From assembly GCF_022549355.1 (NCBI RefSeq), contig NZ_JAKZGL010000005.1, positions 1 through 64,000 of the forward strand: a stretch of 64,000 bases of DNA, in the 5' to 3' direction. Below are positions 55,186 to 64,000 of this stretch, piece by piece. Numbering within the stretch: position 1 is the first letter of the stretch; each line of letters opens with the position of its first letter. A program made the position numbers and the translations under genes. The stretch comes from Acinetobacter sp. NIPH 2699 (GTDB lineage Bacteria > Pseudomonadota > Gammaproteobacteria > Pseudomonadales > Moraxellaceae). Under the pieces are notes generated by a model. It was not told the origin of the DNA and ran no database searches. It saw nothing but the letters and a program-made list of their open reading frames with translations.

Positions 55186-56367
55186 TTAAGAGTCAGTATC
55201 CACTGAAGTAATCACTGACATACCCGGACGCAAGTTTTCGATGCCTTTTTGATTTGGATCAATGGCGATACGTACAGAAATACGTTGCACTACTTTGGTA
55301 AAATTGCCTGTCGCATTATCTGCTTTCAATACACTGAATTCTGAACCTGCCGCAGGAGAAATTTGCTCAACACGTCCCGTAAATTTTTGATGGTTCATCG
55401 CATCAACAGTGAATGTGGCTTTTTGTCCAATTTTCATATTCGCGATTTGGGTTTCTTTAAAATTTGCAATCACCCAAGTTTGCTTTGGAATTAAATAAAG
55501 CAATTGAGTACCTGCTGCAACGTACTGACCTACACGTGGATTGACCTCGCCCAATTGACCCTCTAAAGGTGCGACAATTGTACTGTAATCCTTGGTGGTA
55601 TTGGCTTGGTCCAGTTGGGCTTGTGCGCTATTCACTTGTGCTTTCAAGCCTGCTTCTGCCACTTGGGCTGTCTTTAACGCTTCTTGTGCGACTAAAATAT
55701 TGGCTTCTGCCTGCTTGAGTAAAGCAAGATTATTTTGTGCATCCGCAGCAGCTTTATCTTGTTCAGATTTTGAAGCAGCACCACTATTCCCCAGTTGTTG
55801 ATAGCGTTTTAATTGTGTGGTTGATAGTTCATATTGCGCTTTGACTTGCTCCAATTTTGCTTGGGCTGCAATAACATCAGCTTGGCGCTGTGCGATGACT
55901 TGAGTTTGATTGGCAAGGCTATTTTGGGCCTGTTCTACACCCGAAACGGCTTGAGTGACTTTTTGATCATAGGTTGTTGCATCAATATGCATCAGCACTT
56001 GACTTTGTTTTACATGATCAAAATCTTTAACCAGCACATCTTTGATATAGCCATTAATCTGTGAGGACAAAATCGTAGTTCTGCCTTTGACGTAGCTGTT
56101 ATCTGTGTGTTCGATTGCCGTATGAAATGGGCCAATTCGCCATGCCCATAAAATAATGGTAATGCCAACGATGAGTACGAACAGCATCCACCATAAGGTT
56201 GACGTCTTGGGTTTAATAATCTTGCTGCTTGGTGGAGGCGGCGGTGGCATTTGAGCAGCAGATTCAGGTGCATCTATGGGCTGAGCAGTCGCCGTTGCCT
56301 CAGTATCCTTGGCAGCTTGATTTTTCTCAGAATGGGATTCAGTTTTATCTTTTGTTTCTTCAGACAT
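55186..56367 (-). CDS. HlyD/EmrA-type membrane fusion protein
   Basis: This 393-residue periplasmic adaptor has a disordered, proline-rich N-terminus, one membrane anchor (residues about 58-80, LWWMLFVLIVGITIILWAWR), a lipoyl half-motif, a long coiled coil (about 150-270) and the closing half (PLEGQLGEVNPRVGQYVAAG). It links the MFS pump encoded just upstream to an outer-membrane channel. It is the last gene of a tetR-MFS-HlyD series. No outer-membrane factor is encoded nearby. Confidence 0.93.
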   Translation of the reverse strand: MSEETKDKTESHSEKNQAAKDTEATATAQPIDAPESAAQMPPPPPPSSKIIKPKTSTLWWMLFVLIVGITIILWAWRIGPFHTAIEHTDNSYVKGRTTILSSQINGYIKDVLVKDFDHVKQSQVLMHIDATTYDQKVTQAVSGVEQAQNSLANQTQVIAQRQADVIAAQAKLEQVKAQYELSTTQLKRYQQLGNSGAASKSEQDKAAADAQNNLALLKQAEANILVAQEALKTAQVAEAGLKAQVNSAQAQLDQANTTKDYSTIVAPLEGQLGEVNPRVGQYVAAGTQLLYLIPKQTWVIANFKETQIANMKIGQKATFTVDAMNHQKFTGRVEQISPAAGSEFSVLKADNATGNFTKVVQRISVRIAIDPNQKGIENLRPGMSVITSVDTDS

Positions 56368-56396
56368 AATATTTTCTCAATCAAATACACATAAAA

Positions 56397-58043
56397 TTAA
56401 TGGGTCGCTTTTATATTTTTCTGGTTGATATATCGATTGTACATATATCTAAATAATCCCCAGATCAGGAGCACAATAGCGAAGATGCCATTCAGTGCAA
56501 TCACATCGTTATATGCTCGTACCTGTGCTTCGCGAGTGACCACTTTATTCAAATTCTGTAAAGCTTGATTCTGTTGCAAAGCTGGATCATTGGTGGTGGC
56601 TATAGCACTATGTTGATAAGTTTGTAGCCGCTGAGCAACCACAGGATCGGTTGGGTCGAGTCGACTATTGATTTCGACTTTGTAATTGGAGGTGTGATGT
56701 TGTTGATAGGTATTGAAGAATGATGAACCAACCAACCCGCCAAAATTTTGGGTTGCAGTAAATAACACAATAAATGTTACGACATACTGCGGTCCTTTTT
56801 GTAATGTGCGGACAAAGCCCATCAACAATAATGGGCCAATAAATACACCACCTGCAAAACTCACTAAAAATTGGCTCCAATAGAAATTGGTCGGACGGAC
56901 ATCACTGGTGAGGTGATAATCGAGTGTGCAGGCAATCAGAATTAAAAATTCAGCGAGAAAAAGATTTAAAATTAAACGGTCTTTATTAAAAGTAACTGCG
57001 CTAAATACGGAACCAGCAACGGTACCAAGGAAAATAACCATATAAAACGGAACAAATTGGTCAGGGCCCATTCCCATGGTTTTTAGAAAATTAACAGCAG
57101 CGTAACTTTGTTCGGACATGAGTAAACGTAAGGCAAAGGCACTGGCAATAAAGCTTAAAATATCTCCTGTCGCGAGCCAACGCGTCATAATGAGTGGATT
57201 ACTACGGTAATGCTCGTAAGTTAAGCCCAAAACAATCAAACAAAAGCCCGCAATCAAGGTATAGGCCAGCCATTGGCTATCGAACCACCAGACAATCGGG
57301 CCTTGGGTAAGGACAATACATAAGCAGGCAAGTCCGGGAGCAAGTAAAGCAAAGGTAAAGAGGTCTTGTTTTTCAAAAACATCTAAACGAAGACTACGTG
57401 GAAGTTTTAATGACACGACCATTGCGAAACAGCAGATGGCTAGCCCAAGCTCAAAGGTATAGATCACATCCCAAGGATTGGCACTCAATAAAGAAGGCGA
57501 AATAATCCAAGCTAATGGTAGCCCTAATTGCTGAAAACCAAAGGCAAGATAAATTGCTTTTGCGACATCCGCACGGCTAAATGCCTGCATGATGTAATAC
57601 ATTCCCAGAGAGCTGAGTGGGGCGGCAGCTAGACCCGCAATGAAACGGACAAATAATGCCATTTCATAAGTCTGGACAAAAATATGTAAGATTAAGACGC
57701 CAATAAACGCCAGCAGGCCAATTTCTGAAAACAAGCGTAAGCCATATTGCTGACGGGCTTTGAACAAGATTAAGTTGGAACTGACATTTGCCATCACATA
57801 AGCCGCAGGCAACCACGCTGCTTGTGAAGGCGTTAAACCATATTCACCTTGGAAAATAGCTAAATTGGCAATAATAAAGCCGTTGCTGAGGCTCGCAGAA
57901 ATAGCGATAAATAAACCAATTAGAAAAAAAGCAACCCGTTTAGTGGTGGAATGGGCGATTGCCGCAGGCGAACCCGGTAAGGTTGGACGCTCATCAGGCG
58001 ACCAATCAGGAGGAGTTTCAAGATAACGAGGTGTTTTATCCAT
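56397..58043 (-). CDS. EmrB/QacA-type MFS transporter (DHA2, 14 spans)
   Basis: This 548-residue inner-membrane drug/proton antiporter has about 14 membrane segments and motif C-like GLAAAPLSSLGMYYIMQAF. A segment with LIGLFIAISASLSNGFIIAN is the first span, preceded by a 37-residue cytosolic lead. It is paired with the HlyD-type gene 29 bp downstream, making an EmrAB-like efflux unit, and preceded by a TetR gene by 13 bp. Substrates are unknown. Confidence 0.92.
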   Translation of the reverse strand: MDKTPRYLETPPDWSPDERPTLPGSPAAIAHSTTKRVAFFLIGLFIAISASLSNGFIIANLAIFQGEYGLTPSQAAWLPAAYVMANVSSNLILFKARQQYGLRLFSEIGLLAFIGVLILHIFVQTYEMALFVRFIAGLAAAPLSSLGMYYIMQAFSRADVAKAIYLAFGFQQLGLPLAWIISPSLLSANPWDVIYTFELGLAICCFAMVVSLKLPRSLRLDVFEKQDLFTFALLAPGLACLCIVLTQGPIVWWFDSQWLAYTLIAGFCLIVLGLTYEHYRSNPLIMTRWLATGDILSFIASAFALRLLMSEQSYAAVNFLKTMGMGPDQFVPFYMVIFLGTVAGSVFSAVTFNKDRLILNLFLAEFLILIACTLDYHLTSDVRPTNFYWSQFLVSFAGGVFIGPLLLMGFVRTLQKGPQYVVTFIVLFTATQNFGGLVGSSFFNTYQQHHTSNYKVEINSRLDPTDPVVAQRLQTYQHSAIATTNDPALQQNQALQNLNKVVTREAQVRAYNDVIALNGIFAIVLLIWGLFRYMYNRYINQKNIKATH

Positions 58044-58056
58044 CCTATGCCCCGAG

Positions 58057-58605
58057 CTAAACTTTGATACCGTTTAATAATAATTGTATTGCTCGCTTTG
58101 CCAGCCGAACTTGTTCTGATGCTGTGTGTCCTTGAAATGAAGAACCTAAAATTGCAGTGATCATTCCGAAATCTTGGGGCGTTAAATCTGGACGGCACAA
58201 TTGATGTTGTATGGCTTGGTCAATCAGCGGTTGTAATGCTTTATCTCGCCGTTCATAAAGGTTTAGCATGATTGGGTCATGGCGATCAATGATGCGCCAG
58301 TAATCAATCAATACAATCAGATGAGGAAGTTGTTCGATATGCGCTTCAATTAAACGGAGAAAGCCATCATCGAAAGCCTGTAAAGCTTGAGCCTTTTGTT
58401 CTAATCGAGTGATGGCTTGTTCTAGCAGCGCAGCGATTAACGCCCTACGATCAGCAAAATTACGATAAAAGGTGGCACGACCAACACCAGCATGATCAAT
58501 GATCGCTTGTAAGGGCACATGTATACCTTGAGTTCGAAAAATTTCCTCTGCGGCATTGAGTAGCTCATCACGGTTATGAGCAGCCTGTTGCTGACGATTT
58601 AACAT
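58057..58605 (-). CDS. TetR-family regulator of the efflux operon
   Basis: This 182-residue regulator is read from ATG 58605 (MLNRQQQAAHNRDELLNAAE). The frame opens earlier at 58668, but a -10-like tattat near 58630 and an operator dyad at 58641-58656 lie in that stretch, so translation should begin downstream of them. The helix-turn-helix is IIDHAGVGRATFYRNFADRR. The C-terminal ligand domain is typical of TetR proteins. It heads the tetR-MFS-HlyD operon and probably represses it. Confidence 0.9.
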   Translation of the reverse strand: MLNRQQQAAHNRDELLNAAEEIFRTQGIHVPLQAIIDHAGVGRATFYRNFADRRALIAALLEQAITRLEQKAQALQAFDDGFLRLIEAHIEQLPHLIVLIDYWRIIDRHDPIMLNLYERRDKALQPLIDQAIQHQLCRPDLTPQDFGMITAILGSSFQGHTASEQVRLAKRAIQLLLNGIKV

Positions 58606-58640
58606 GCGTAAAATTCTAGGAATATTGATATAATATTTAA

Positions 58641-58656
58641 CGGACATTTTTGTCCG
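58641..58656. promoter_or_regulatory. TetR operator candidate
   Basis: cggaca (58641-58646) and tgtccg (58651-58656) form a perfect 6-bp dyad with a 4-bp spacer, just upstream of the minus-strand promoter of the efflux operon. Autorepression by the adjacent TetR protein is likely. Confidence 0.6.
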
Positions 58657-58735
58657 ATGTAAATTCAAGTCATTTTAATTTTTGTTTTAGTTAGGTAAAA
58701 GCGTGCAGTAATTTATAAAGCACGCTAAGGTTTTA

Positions 58736-59704
58736 TTAATCTTTAAAATGTACAGGAATCCATTGATAGCTTTTACTATCTGCCGAATAAATATGTCCAA
58801 TACCCGGAAACGGTAAATGCGGTGCCGCGATGGTTTGTCCATTCTTTGCAAAATTGGCAAACTGTTTTAAACGTGTTTCAACGGCTTTTTTCGGGTCGAT
58901 ATCATATTCGATTGCAGTCTCAGGTTTATCGAATTGAACGGTATGTGAATGCACGATATCACCAATAAAGACCACACTTTGATCTTTGGTTTTTAGCTCA
59001 TAACTATAGTGTCCCGGGGTATGCCCAGCCGTGTTAATGACTTTAAAGCCTTGAATTTCATCACCTAACTTAAATGTTTTAAAGCGTTGTTTGGCTTGAT
59101 AAGGGGCAATGGCTTCCTTAATTTTTTCAACTGTACCTAAGTAGTTGGCTTGTTTATCTTTTTGTAATTTTGCCGCTTGTTTAGAATCTAGCCAATACTT
59201 TGCTTCATCATCTGACACATAGACGGTTGCATTTGGGAAATTGGCAGTGCCTTTTTGGCTGATGCCACAAACATGGTCGGGATGTAAATGCGTGAGTAAA
59301 ATGGTATCGACCTGTTCAGGTTTGTAGCCTGAAGCCTCTAGGTTTTTTAGAATTGAGCCTAAATGTGCACCAAAACAACTGGCTGCACCGCTATCCACTA
59401 AAACCAGTGATTTCCCTGTATTAACGAGAAAGGCATTGATTGAGGTTTGTACGCCTTTATCTTGATCTGCATAGTATTTCTTCAAGATTTGTTGTACTTG
59501 TTGCTGCGAAATATCTTTAAACAAGCTTGGTGACATAAAGTTAGTGCCATCGAGCAGGGCAGTGATCTGTACATCACCCACTTGGTGTTGATAGTAGCCC
59601 GCAACCTGTTTTTGAGGTTGAATTGGTAGTTGGGGATTGGCGGCTAATGTTGAGAAACTAAAGAAAATTGAGCTTAACAAAGCTGATACTAGAGTTTTAT
59701 TCAT
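58736..59704 (-). CDS. Periplasmic MBL-fold metallo-hydrolase
   Basis: This 322-residue protein has a signal peptide (residues 1-21, KTLVSALLSSIFFSFSTLAA) and a metallo-beta-lactamase fold. The zinc motif is LLTHLHPDHVCG (H-x-H-x-DH), with later ligands in TAGHTPGHYSYE, FIGDIVHSH and AAPHLPFPGIGH. The sequence around GDVQITALLDG resembles methyl-parathion-hydrolase-type and lactonase-type enzymes. The substrate is unknown; it is not an obvious beta-lactamase. Confidence 0.88.
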   Translation of the reverse strand: MNKTLVSALLSSIFFSFSTLAANPQLPIQPQKQVAGYYQHQVGDVQITALLDGTNFMSPSLFKDISQQQVQQILKKYYADQDKGVQTSINAFLVNTGKSLVLVDSGAASCFGAHLGSILKNLEASGYKPEQVDTILLTHLHPDHVCGISQKGTANFPNATVYVSDDEAKYWLDSKQAAKLQKDKQANYLGTVEKIKEAIAPYQAKQRFKTFKLGDEIQGFKVINTAGHTPGHYSYELKTKDQSVVFIGDIVHSHTVQFDKPETAIEYDIDPKKAVETRLKQFANFAKNGQTIAAPHLPFPGIGHIYSADSKSYQWIPVHFKD

Positions 59705-59900
59705 TTATAGATATTCGCTAATTTAGTTGATTTGTTTATTTTTTAGCATAGATAACTGTAGATTTAAAGTAAGAGAGTCTTCTCAATGTATAGTCTAGTA
59801 ATGGAATATTAAAGAAAGCACTTAATTAATATACTTTATCACCCATGTTTCATGCCCGTATTCTTGTGAAAAAATGGGTAATATTCAGTTTAATGATTTT

Positions 59901-59935
59901 AAATGAGAAGCCCTAATAACTTCTCATTTATTTTT
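59901..59935. terminator. Hairpin downstream of the lipoprotein gene
   Basis: aaatgagaag (59901-59910) and cttctcattt (59920-59929) pair perfectly, flanked by T- and A-rich DNA, 11 bp beyond the lipoprotein stop codon. Confidence 0.7.
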
Positions 59936-59945
59936 AATAAAATGA

Positions 59946-60302
59946 TTATTTTGTACAATTAGGCTGAGATAAATCGATAATCTGTGTTCCTTCTACACGA
60001 TAACCAATTTGGCCTACGAGAAAAGCATGATTCAATTGAGTAATAACTACATCAGATAAAGCGACAGAACAAGGGTTTTTCTCGATTGCACGATCAATTG
60101 CAGTTTTAAAATTAGGGATACCAAGAGGAAATAAGACAACAGGTACTTTATCTTCACCTGTGACACGTTGACCTTTAATAAACTGATTTGAGTTAATATT
60201 ATAATTTTTGGTTGATGCAACCGTCATATCTGCCATACGTACAGAACAACCAGTTGAAAATAAAATTGTTACTACAGCAGTAAGTGATAAAATTTTTTTC
60301 AT
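59946..60302 (-). CDS. Putative lipoprotein (118 aa)
   Basis: This 118-residue protein has a lipoprotein signal (MKKILSLTAVVTILFSTGCS; cysteine at residue 19). The mature part includes VASTKNYNINSNQF, VPVVLFPLGIPNFKTAIDRA and two further cysteines (NPCSVAL, QPNCTK) that may form a disulfide. Similar small envelope lipoproteins are found in gammaproteobacteria. Function unknown. Confidence 0.85.
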   Translation of the reverse strand: MKKILSLTAVVTILFSTGCSVRMADMTVASTKNYNINSNQFIKGQRVTGEDKVPVVLFPLGIPNFKTAIDRAIEKNPCSVALSDVVITQLNHAFLVGQIGYRVEGTQIIDLSQPNCTK

Positions 60303-60423
60303 AAAAAACCCCTTAAAATAACTTATGATTAAAAGCTAGTGAATTTTATTTGTTTATTTTATAAAAGCAATAAGAATATATTTAAAAACATCGATAAATT
60401 TAAAATTCTGTTTAGTCTTGTTA

Positions 60424-60466
60424 AAAACCGTAATGTACTTCATAACTAAATACATTACGGTTTTTT
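60424..60466. terminator. Bidirectional terminator after metG
   Basis: aaaaaccgtaatgta (60424-60438) and tacattacggttttt (60451-60465) pair perfectly over 15 bp around a 12-nt loop. Confidence 0.92.
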
Positions 60467-60510
60467 CATTTAATTACGTTAAATGATATTTAAAAGTTTG
60501 GAGGTAGTAG

Positions 60511-62559
60511 TTAAGAAACCTTATCGCCTGCTTTTGCGCCAGATTCAGGAGAAATCACCCAAACACCTTCACCATTACCAGCGGCAAGCACCATACCGTT
60601 AGAAATACCAAAACGCATCTTACGAGGCGCAAGGTTTGCGACCATCACCACCAATTTGCCTTTTAAGTCTTCAGGTTGGTAAAACTCACGAATACCACTA
60701 AACACATTACGCGGTTCAGCTTCACCGACATCTAAAGTCAATTGCAGCAATTTATCAGAACCTTCAACAGTTGCAGCTTCCAATACTTTTGCCACACGAA
60801 GATCAATTTTCATGAAATCTTCAATGCCAATGATTTCAGATTCACCCACTTTTGGCTCAGGCTTTTTCTCGGCTTTCTTCTTCTCAACTTTTACTGGTTC
60901 AGCCGCAGCAGTTAAAGAGTCTTTAGAAGCATCAACCATCGCCGCAACAGCTTTAGCATCAACACGTTGCATCAATGGCTGGAATTGTGCGATTTCATGA
61001 CCAATCAAGATTTGCTTACGCGATTCAAAGTTAAAGCTGTCAAGTTTTAAGAAAGTTTGTACTTGTGCAGCAAGTGTTGGCAATACAGGTGATAAATAAA
61101 CTGCAAGCTGGCGGAATAAGTTAATACCGACTGAGCAGACATCATGAACTTGTTGTTCTTGACCTTCTTGCTTGGCAAGTGCCCACGGTTTTTTCTCATC
61201 AATATATTGGTTCGCTTTGTCTGCTAGAGCCATGATTTCACGAATCGCCGCAGAGAATTCACGTGCTTCGTATGCTTGTGCAATTGAATCGCCTGCATCA
61301 ATAAAGCTTTGCACTAACTCCGGCTCAGCACAGGTACTTGAAAGAGTATTATTGAAATTGGTATTAATGAATTTTGCACAACGGCTAGCAATATTCACCA
61401 CTTTACCAACAAGATCCGAATTCACTTTTTGAACGAAGTCATCTAAGTTCAAATCAGAATCTTCAACTTTGTCTGAAAGCTTAGAAGCAAAGTAATAGCG
61501 TAAATATTCAGGATTTAAATGCTGTAAATAAGTTTCAGCTTTGATGAATGTACCGCGAGATTTCGACATCTTCTGACCATTCACCGTTAAGAAACCATTG
61601 ACGAATAAACCAGATGGCGTACGGTAGTTTGCACCTTCAAGCATTGCAGGCCAAAACAGCGCATGGAAGTAAACGATGTCTTTACCAATGAAGTGATAGA
61701 CCTCATTGTTTGAGTCTTTTTTCCAGTAATCATCAAAGTTTAAATCTGGACGTTTGGCTTTAATATAGTTTTCAAAACTCGACATATAACCAATCGGTGC
61801 ATCGACCCAAACATAGAAATATTTGTTTGGCGCATCTGGGATTTCAAAACCGAAATAAGGCGCATCACGTGAAATATCCCAATCCGATAAACCAGCTTCA
61901 AACCATTCATCTAACTTGTTGGCAATCGAAACAGGGAGGCGACCTTGGTCACGGGTCCATTTTTGTAAATATTCTGAGAAATTCGGCAGTTTAAAGAAGT
62001 AATGATCGGATGATTTCTCAACAGGGGTCGCACCACTTAAAGTTGAACGCGGGTTCTCTAATTCAGTTGCGTTATAGGTTGTACCACAGACTTCGCAAGC
62101 GTCGCCGTATTGATCTTCTGATTTACATTTCGGGCAAGTCCCTTTAATGAAACGGTCAGATAAGAACATGCCTTTTTCAGGATCAAAAAGCTGATTTACA
62201 GGACGAATCGCAATATTGCCTGCTTCACGGTTTTTAATATAAATTTCTTCAGACCGTGCTTTATTCTCGTCACTATTGGTTGAATCATAATGATCGAAAT
62301 GCACACCAAAACCATCAAAGTCACGGATATGTTCTTTTTGTACGTTGGCAATCTGTGCTTCTGGGCTAATACCATTTGCTTCAGCACGTAGCATAATCGC
62401 CGTACCATGAGCATCATCCGCACATACGTAAGTCACGTCATGACCCATTGCACGCATCGCACGAACCCAAATATCTGCTTGGATATAACCGAGTAAGTGA
62501 CCCATATGGATAGGACCATTGGCATAAGGAAGGGCATTGGTGACTAAAATTTTACGCAC
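60511..62559 (-). CDS. metG: Methionine-tRNA ligase
   Basis: MetG charges tRNA-Met. I use GTG 62559 as start, giving [20 protein letters not shown] and 682 residues, the usual length; the frame opens at 62625 without a family match. HMGH (residues 18-21) is the HIGH site, KMSKS lies near 329, and a zinc knuckle is [18 protein letters not shown] near 143-160. A lysine/glutamate-rich linker (about 565-595) joins the C-terminal tRNA-binding OB domain ([20 protein letters not shown]) for dimerisation. Single gene with a strong terminator. Confidence 0.97.
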   Translation of the reverse strand: MRKILVTNALPYANGPIHMGHLLGYIQADIWVRAMRAMGHDVTYVCADDAHGTAIMLRAEANGISPEAQIANVQKEHIRDFDGFGVHFDHYDSTNSDENKARSEEIYIKNREAGNIAIRPVNQLFDPEKGMFLSDRFIKGTCPKCKSEDQYGDACEVCGTTYNATELENPRSTLSGATPVEKSSDHYFFKLPNFSEYLQKWTRDQGRLPVSIANKLDEWFEAGLSDWDISRDAPYFGFEIPDAPNKYFYVWVDAPIGYMSSFENYIKAKRPDLNFDDYWKKDSNNEVYHFIGKDIVYFHALFWPAMLEGANYRTPSGLFVNGFLTVNGQKMSKSRGTFIKAETYLQHLNPEYLRYYFASKLSDKVEDSDLNLDDFVQKVNSDLVGKVVNIASRCAKFINTNFNNTLSSTCAEPELVQSFIDAGDSIAQAYEAREFSAAIREIMALADKANQYIDEKKPWALAKQEGQEQQVHDVCSVGINLFRQLAVYLSPVLPTLAAQVQTFLKLDSFNFESRKQILIGHEIAQFQPLMQRVDAKAVAAMVDASKDSLTAAAEPVKVEKKKAEKKPEPKVGESEIIGIEDFMKIDLRVAKVLEAATVEGSDKLLQLTLDVGEAEPRNVFSGIREFYQPEDLKGKLVVMVANLAPRKMRFGISNGMVLAAGNGEGVWVISPESGAKAGDKVS

Positions 62560-62762
62560 GGATATTGTTCTCTCATTCGTATTTACAAGGTGGATGATTT
62601 TACATGACTTAACACTGACTTGCACAAGGGAATCGGTGAAATCTTTTCAATGCTTTTTGATCTGCTCATTTTAAGACTTCATGCAATCTTCACATTGGTT
62701 TCAATCAAAGCACATCTCTTTTACTGAGAATAGCAACAGGCTTGAATCGATAGGAGATTGTA

Positions 62763-63227
62763 ATGCGATCTTGGACTTTAGTTTGTGCAGCTTTGTCAGC
62801 AAGTTTGGTTTCTGTTCTTAGTTTTGTGATTCCGTTGTGTCTCTATTTAAATTTTCAGCAGAGTCATTTGATTCATGTGGTGAGTAATGGCATGGAAGTC
62901 ATGATCTATCTGACACCATTGCTCATGTTTTTTACTTTTATCTGCTATTTAATTGTTTTCGCAGTAGTGAAATTGCCCACTCAGATTTTTGATCTATCCC
63001 AACTATTAAAAGTCAGTCTTATCTTTTTCACCTGTTGGATGTTTTTAGTAATCGTCATCTTATTAGAGGATCAAGTGAATCAGATTGATTTCTCAACTTT
63101 AATGATGAGTCTTCTTATCTATTTTGCTCTTGTACCCGTACTTGCTTTGGGATCTATGAGTGCGAATGTCTGCTATTTTGTGATGAATACAAAGAAAAGA
63201 AGTCGGATGGATATTTCTTATGAATAA
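62763..63227 (+). CDS. Hypothetical four-span membrane protein
   Basis: This 154-residue protein has four membrane segments (near residues 8-30, 45-70, 82-100 and 112-138) and a short basic C-terminus (NTKKRSRMDISYE). I do not recognise the family; it could be a DUF2975-like membrane protein. It is preceded by AGGAG and divergent from metG. Confidence 0.75.
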   Translation: MRSWTLVCAALSASLVSVLSFVIPLCLYLNFQQSHLIHVVSNGMEVMIYLTPLLMFFTFICYLIVFAVVKLPTQIFDLSQLLKVSLIFFTCWMFLVIVILLEDQVNQIDFSTLMMSLLIYFALVPVLALGSMSANVCYFVMNTKKRSRMDISYE

Positions 63228-63286
63228 TGCATCCAAAACCGTAGGTGAATTGAAGTATTGTAAGTAAGAGTATGCACCCCGAAGGA

Positions 63287-63802
63287 TCACATACTCTGCA
63301 TTTGTTTCACAGTTACGCTGTGTTTTGAATTTTTTCTTAAAGAGATAATCTTTCCTTTAGATAGGAAATGAATGTGATAGCTCTTTAAAGCATCAGTTTT
63401 AGGATCAATGGTAATTTCAGCAAACATTGGTGTCTGCCAAAGTTCATCACTGCCTAAAGTTCCTAACCATGCTTGTGCTTTTAGTGCCACAGTAAATTCA
63501 TCTTTGAACTCAAGCTCAGTAATGCTGAGTTCGCTGCACCAATGTTCGGTTTTAGGAAACTCAGCTTTAGAAAATTTCCAGCAAATGGTCAGAGCCAGAC
63601 TGCTTTCAACAGGTGCTTTATCGTCACTCTGTTGGTGAATCACAGGAATTAACTGTTCAGCAAGATCCTTTTCAAAAGAAAGAATCATGTTTTGGATTCT
63701 TCTTTTACTGGAAAGAATGTACTTCAAACGTTTTTCTTGGGCTTGAAGTTCCTGCTGAATTTCTAAAAGTTCATTTTCATTCATATTAGGTAATTTTGAC
63801 AA
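63287..63802 (-). CDS. Hypothetical protein with N-terminal coiled coil (171 aa)
   Basis: This is a 171-residue soluble protein. Residues 8-52 (NENELLEIQQELQAQEKRLK then YILSSKRRIQNMIL) form a coiled coil; the rest is a beta-rich domain. No family recognised. It is divergent from the acetyltransferase gene at the right window edge. Confidence 0.75.
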   Translation of the reverse strand: MSKLPNMNENELLEIQQELQAQEKRLKYILSSKRRIQNMILSFEKDLAEQLIPVIHQQSDDKAPVESSLALTICWKFSKAEFPKTEHWCSELSITELEFKDEFTVALKAQAWLGTLGSDELWQTPMFAEITIDPKTDALKSYHIHFLSKGKIISLRKNSKHSVTVKQMQSM

Positions 63803-63893
63803 CGAGGTCTATGATTGAGATATTGCGGAAGTATATCCGAACTATCTCCTTATATTGTTAATAGTTTTTAATACAAATTTATTGGTTGTAAAA

Positions 63894-64000
63894 ATGATCG
63901 AAACCGCACGGCTACGCTTAAGACAATGGATACCAGAAGATTATCCACACTTTGCTGTGATGAGTACCAATCCGCAAGTCATGCAGTATTTCCCGAAATT
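63894..64000 (+). CDS. GNAT-family acetyltransferase, N-terminal part
   Basis: The frame opens at ATG 63894 and runs off the window: METARLRLR-type start (MIETARLRLRQWIPEDYPHF, then AVMSTNPQVMQYFPK). This is the N-terminus of RimJ/RimL-type GNAT acetyltransferases. Only 35 codons are visible, so substrate and length cannot be judged. Confidence 0.85.
   Translation, partial: MIETARLRLRQWIPEDYPHFAVMSTNPQVMQYFPK

Noticed and set aside
62560..62625. N-terminal extension of MetG
   Set aside because: The extra 22 residues do not resemble the family; GTG 62559 gives the conserved [14 protein letters not shown] start.

Overview
The window reads as an Acinetobacter chromosome. The evidence is the BfmR/BfmS pair, the 14-subunit NADH dehydrogenase locus with a fused nuoCD gene, the nrdA/nrdB arrangement, the LysR-Fpr pair and the overall AT-rich composition. 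The species cannot be fixed from the sequence alone.

Layout. (1) 1-231: the truncated end of an IS5-family (IS903-like) insertion sequence. (2) About 516-19319: an accessory island bounded by three 20-bp repeats at the left and three inverted copies at the right, inside a 28-bp imperfect terminal inverted repeat. The left sites are widely spaced and the right sites are packed. This is the asymmetric TnsB-site layout of Tn7-like transposons, and the packed (right) end lies 5 bp from the nrdB stop codon. The island carries a Gabija-like pair (OLD nuclease plus UvrD helicase), a complete type I Wadjet operon (jetABCD), an orphan antitoxin, a TnsA-like endonuclease with a small DNA-binding partner, unknown proteins, an XRE regulator, and a two-gene module of an SF1 helicase with a degenerate nuclease-like N-terminus plus a DUF2290-like protein. 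No TnsB, TnsC or TniQ gene is visible, so the element looks decayed or mobilised in trans. (3) 19325-24143: nrdB, two small membrane-protein genes and nrdA (class Ia ribonucleotide reductase). (4) 24667-27109: bfmR-bfmS. (5) 27209-29074: a hypothetical gene and a MASE1-type GGDEF protein. (6) 29471-44519: nuoA-N (complex I), closed by a strong terminator. (7) 44627-64000: ordinary chromosome with upp, a cold-shock-domain protein, a TonB receptor behind a Fur-like box, divergent finR/fpr, a mechanosensitive-channel-like protein, a BaiN-type flavoprotein, a D-cysteine desulfhydrase-like enzyme, a TetR-MFS-HlyD efflux operon, a periplasmic metallo-hydrolase, metG, and several hypothetical genes.

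How the parts work together. The left 19 kb is a mobile defence island. Gabija is an anti-phage system, Wadjet is known to cleave foreign circular DNA, and the helicase/DUF2290 pair is a candidate further defence module. The rest is core metabolism and envelope control: deoxynucleotide supply, an envelope two-component system, respiration, iron uptake, redox and efflux. The most interesting points are the Tn7-like ends docked at nrdB, the missing transposition core, the helicase/DUF2290 module and a structured, terminated RNA-like segment at 13836-13959.
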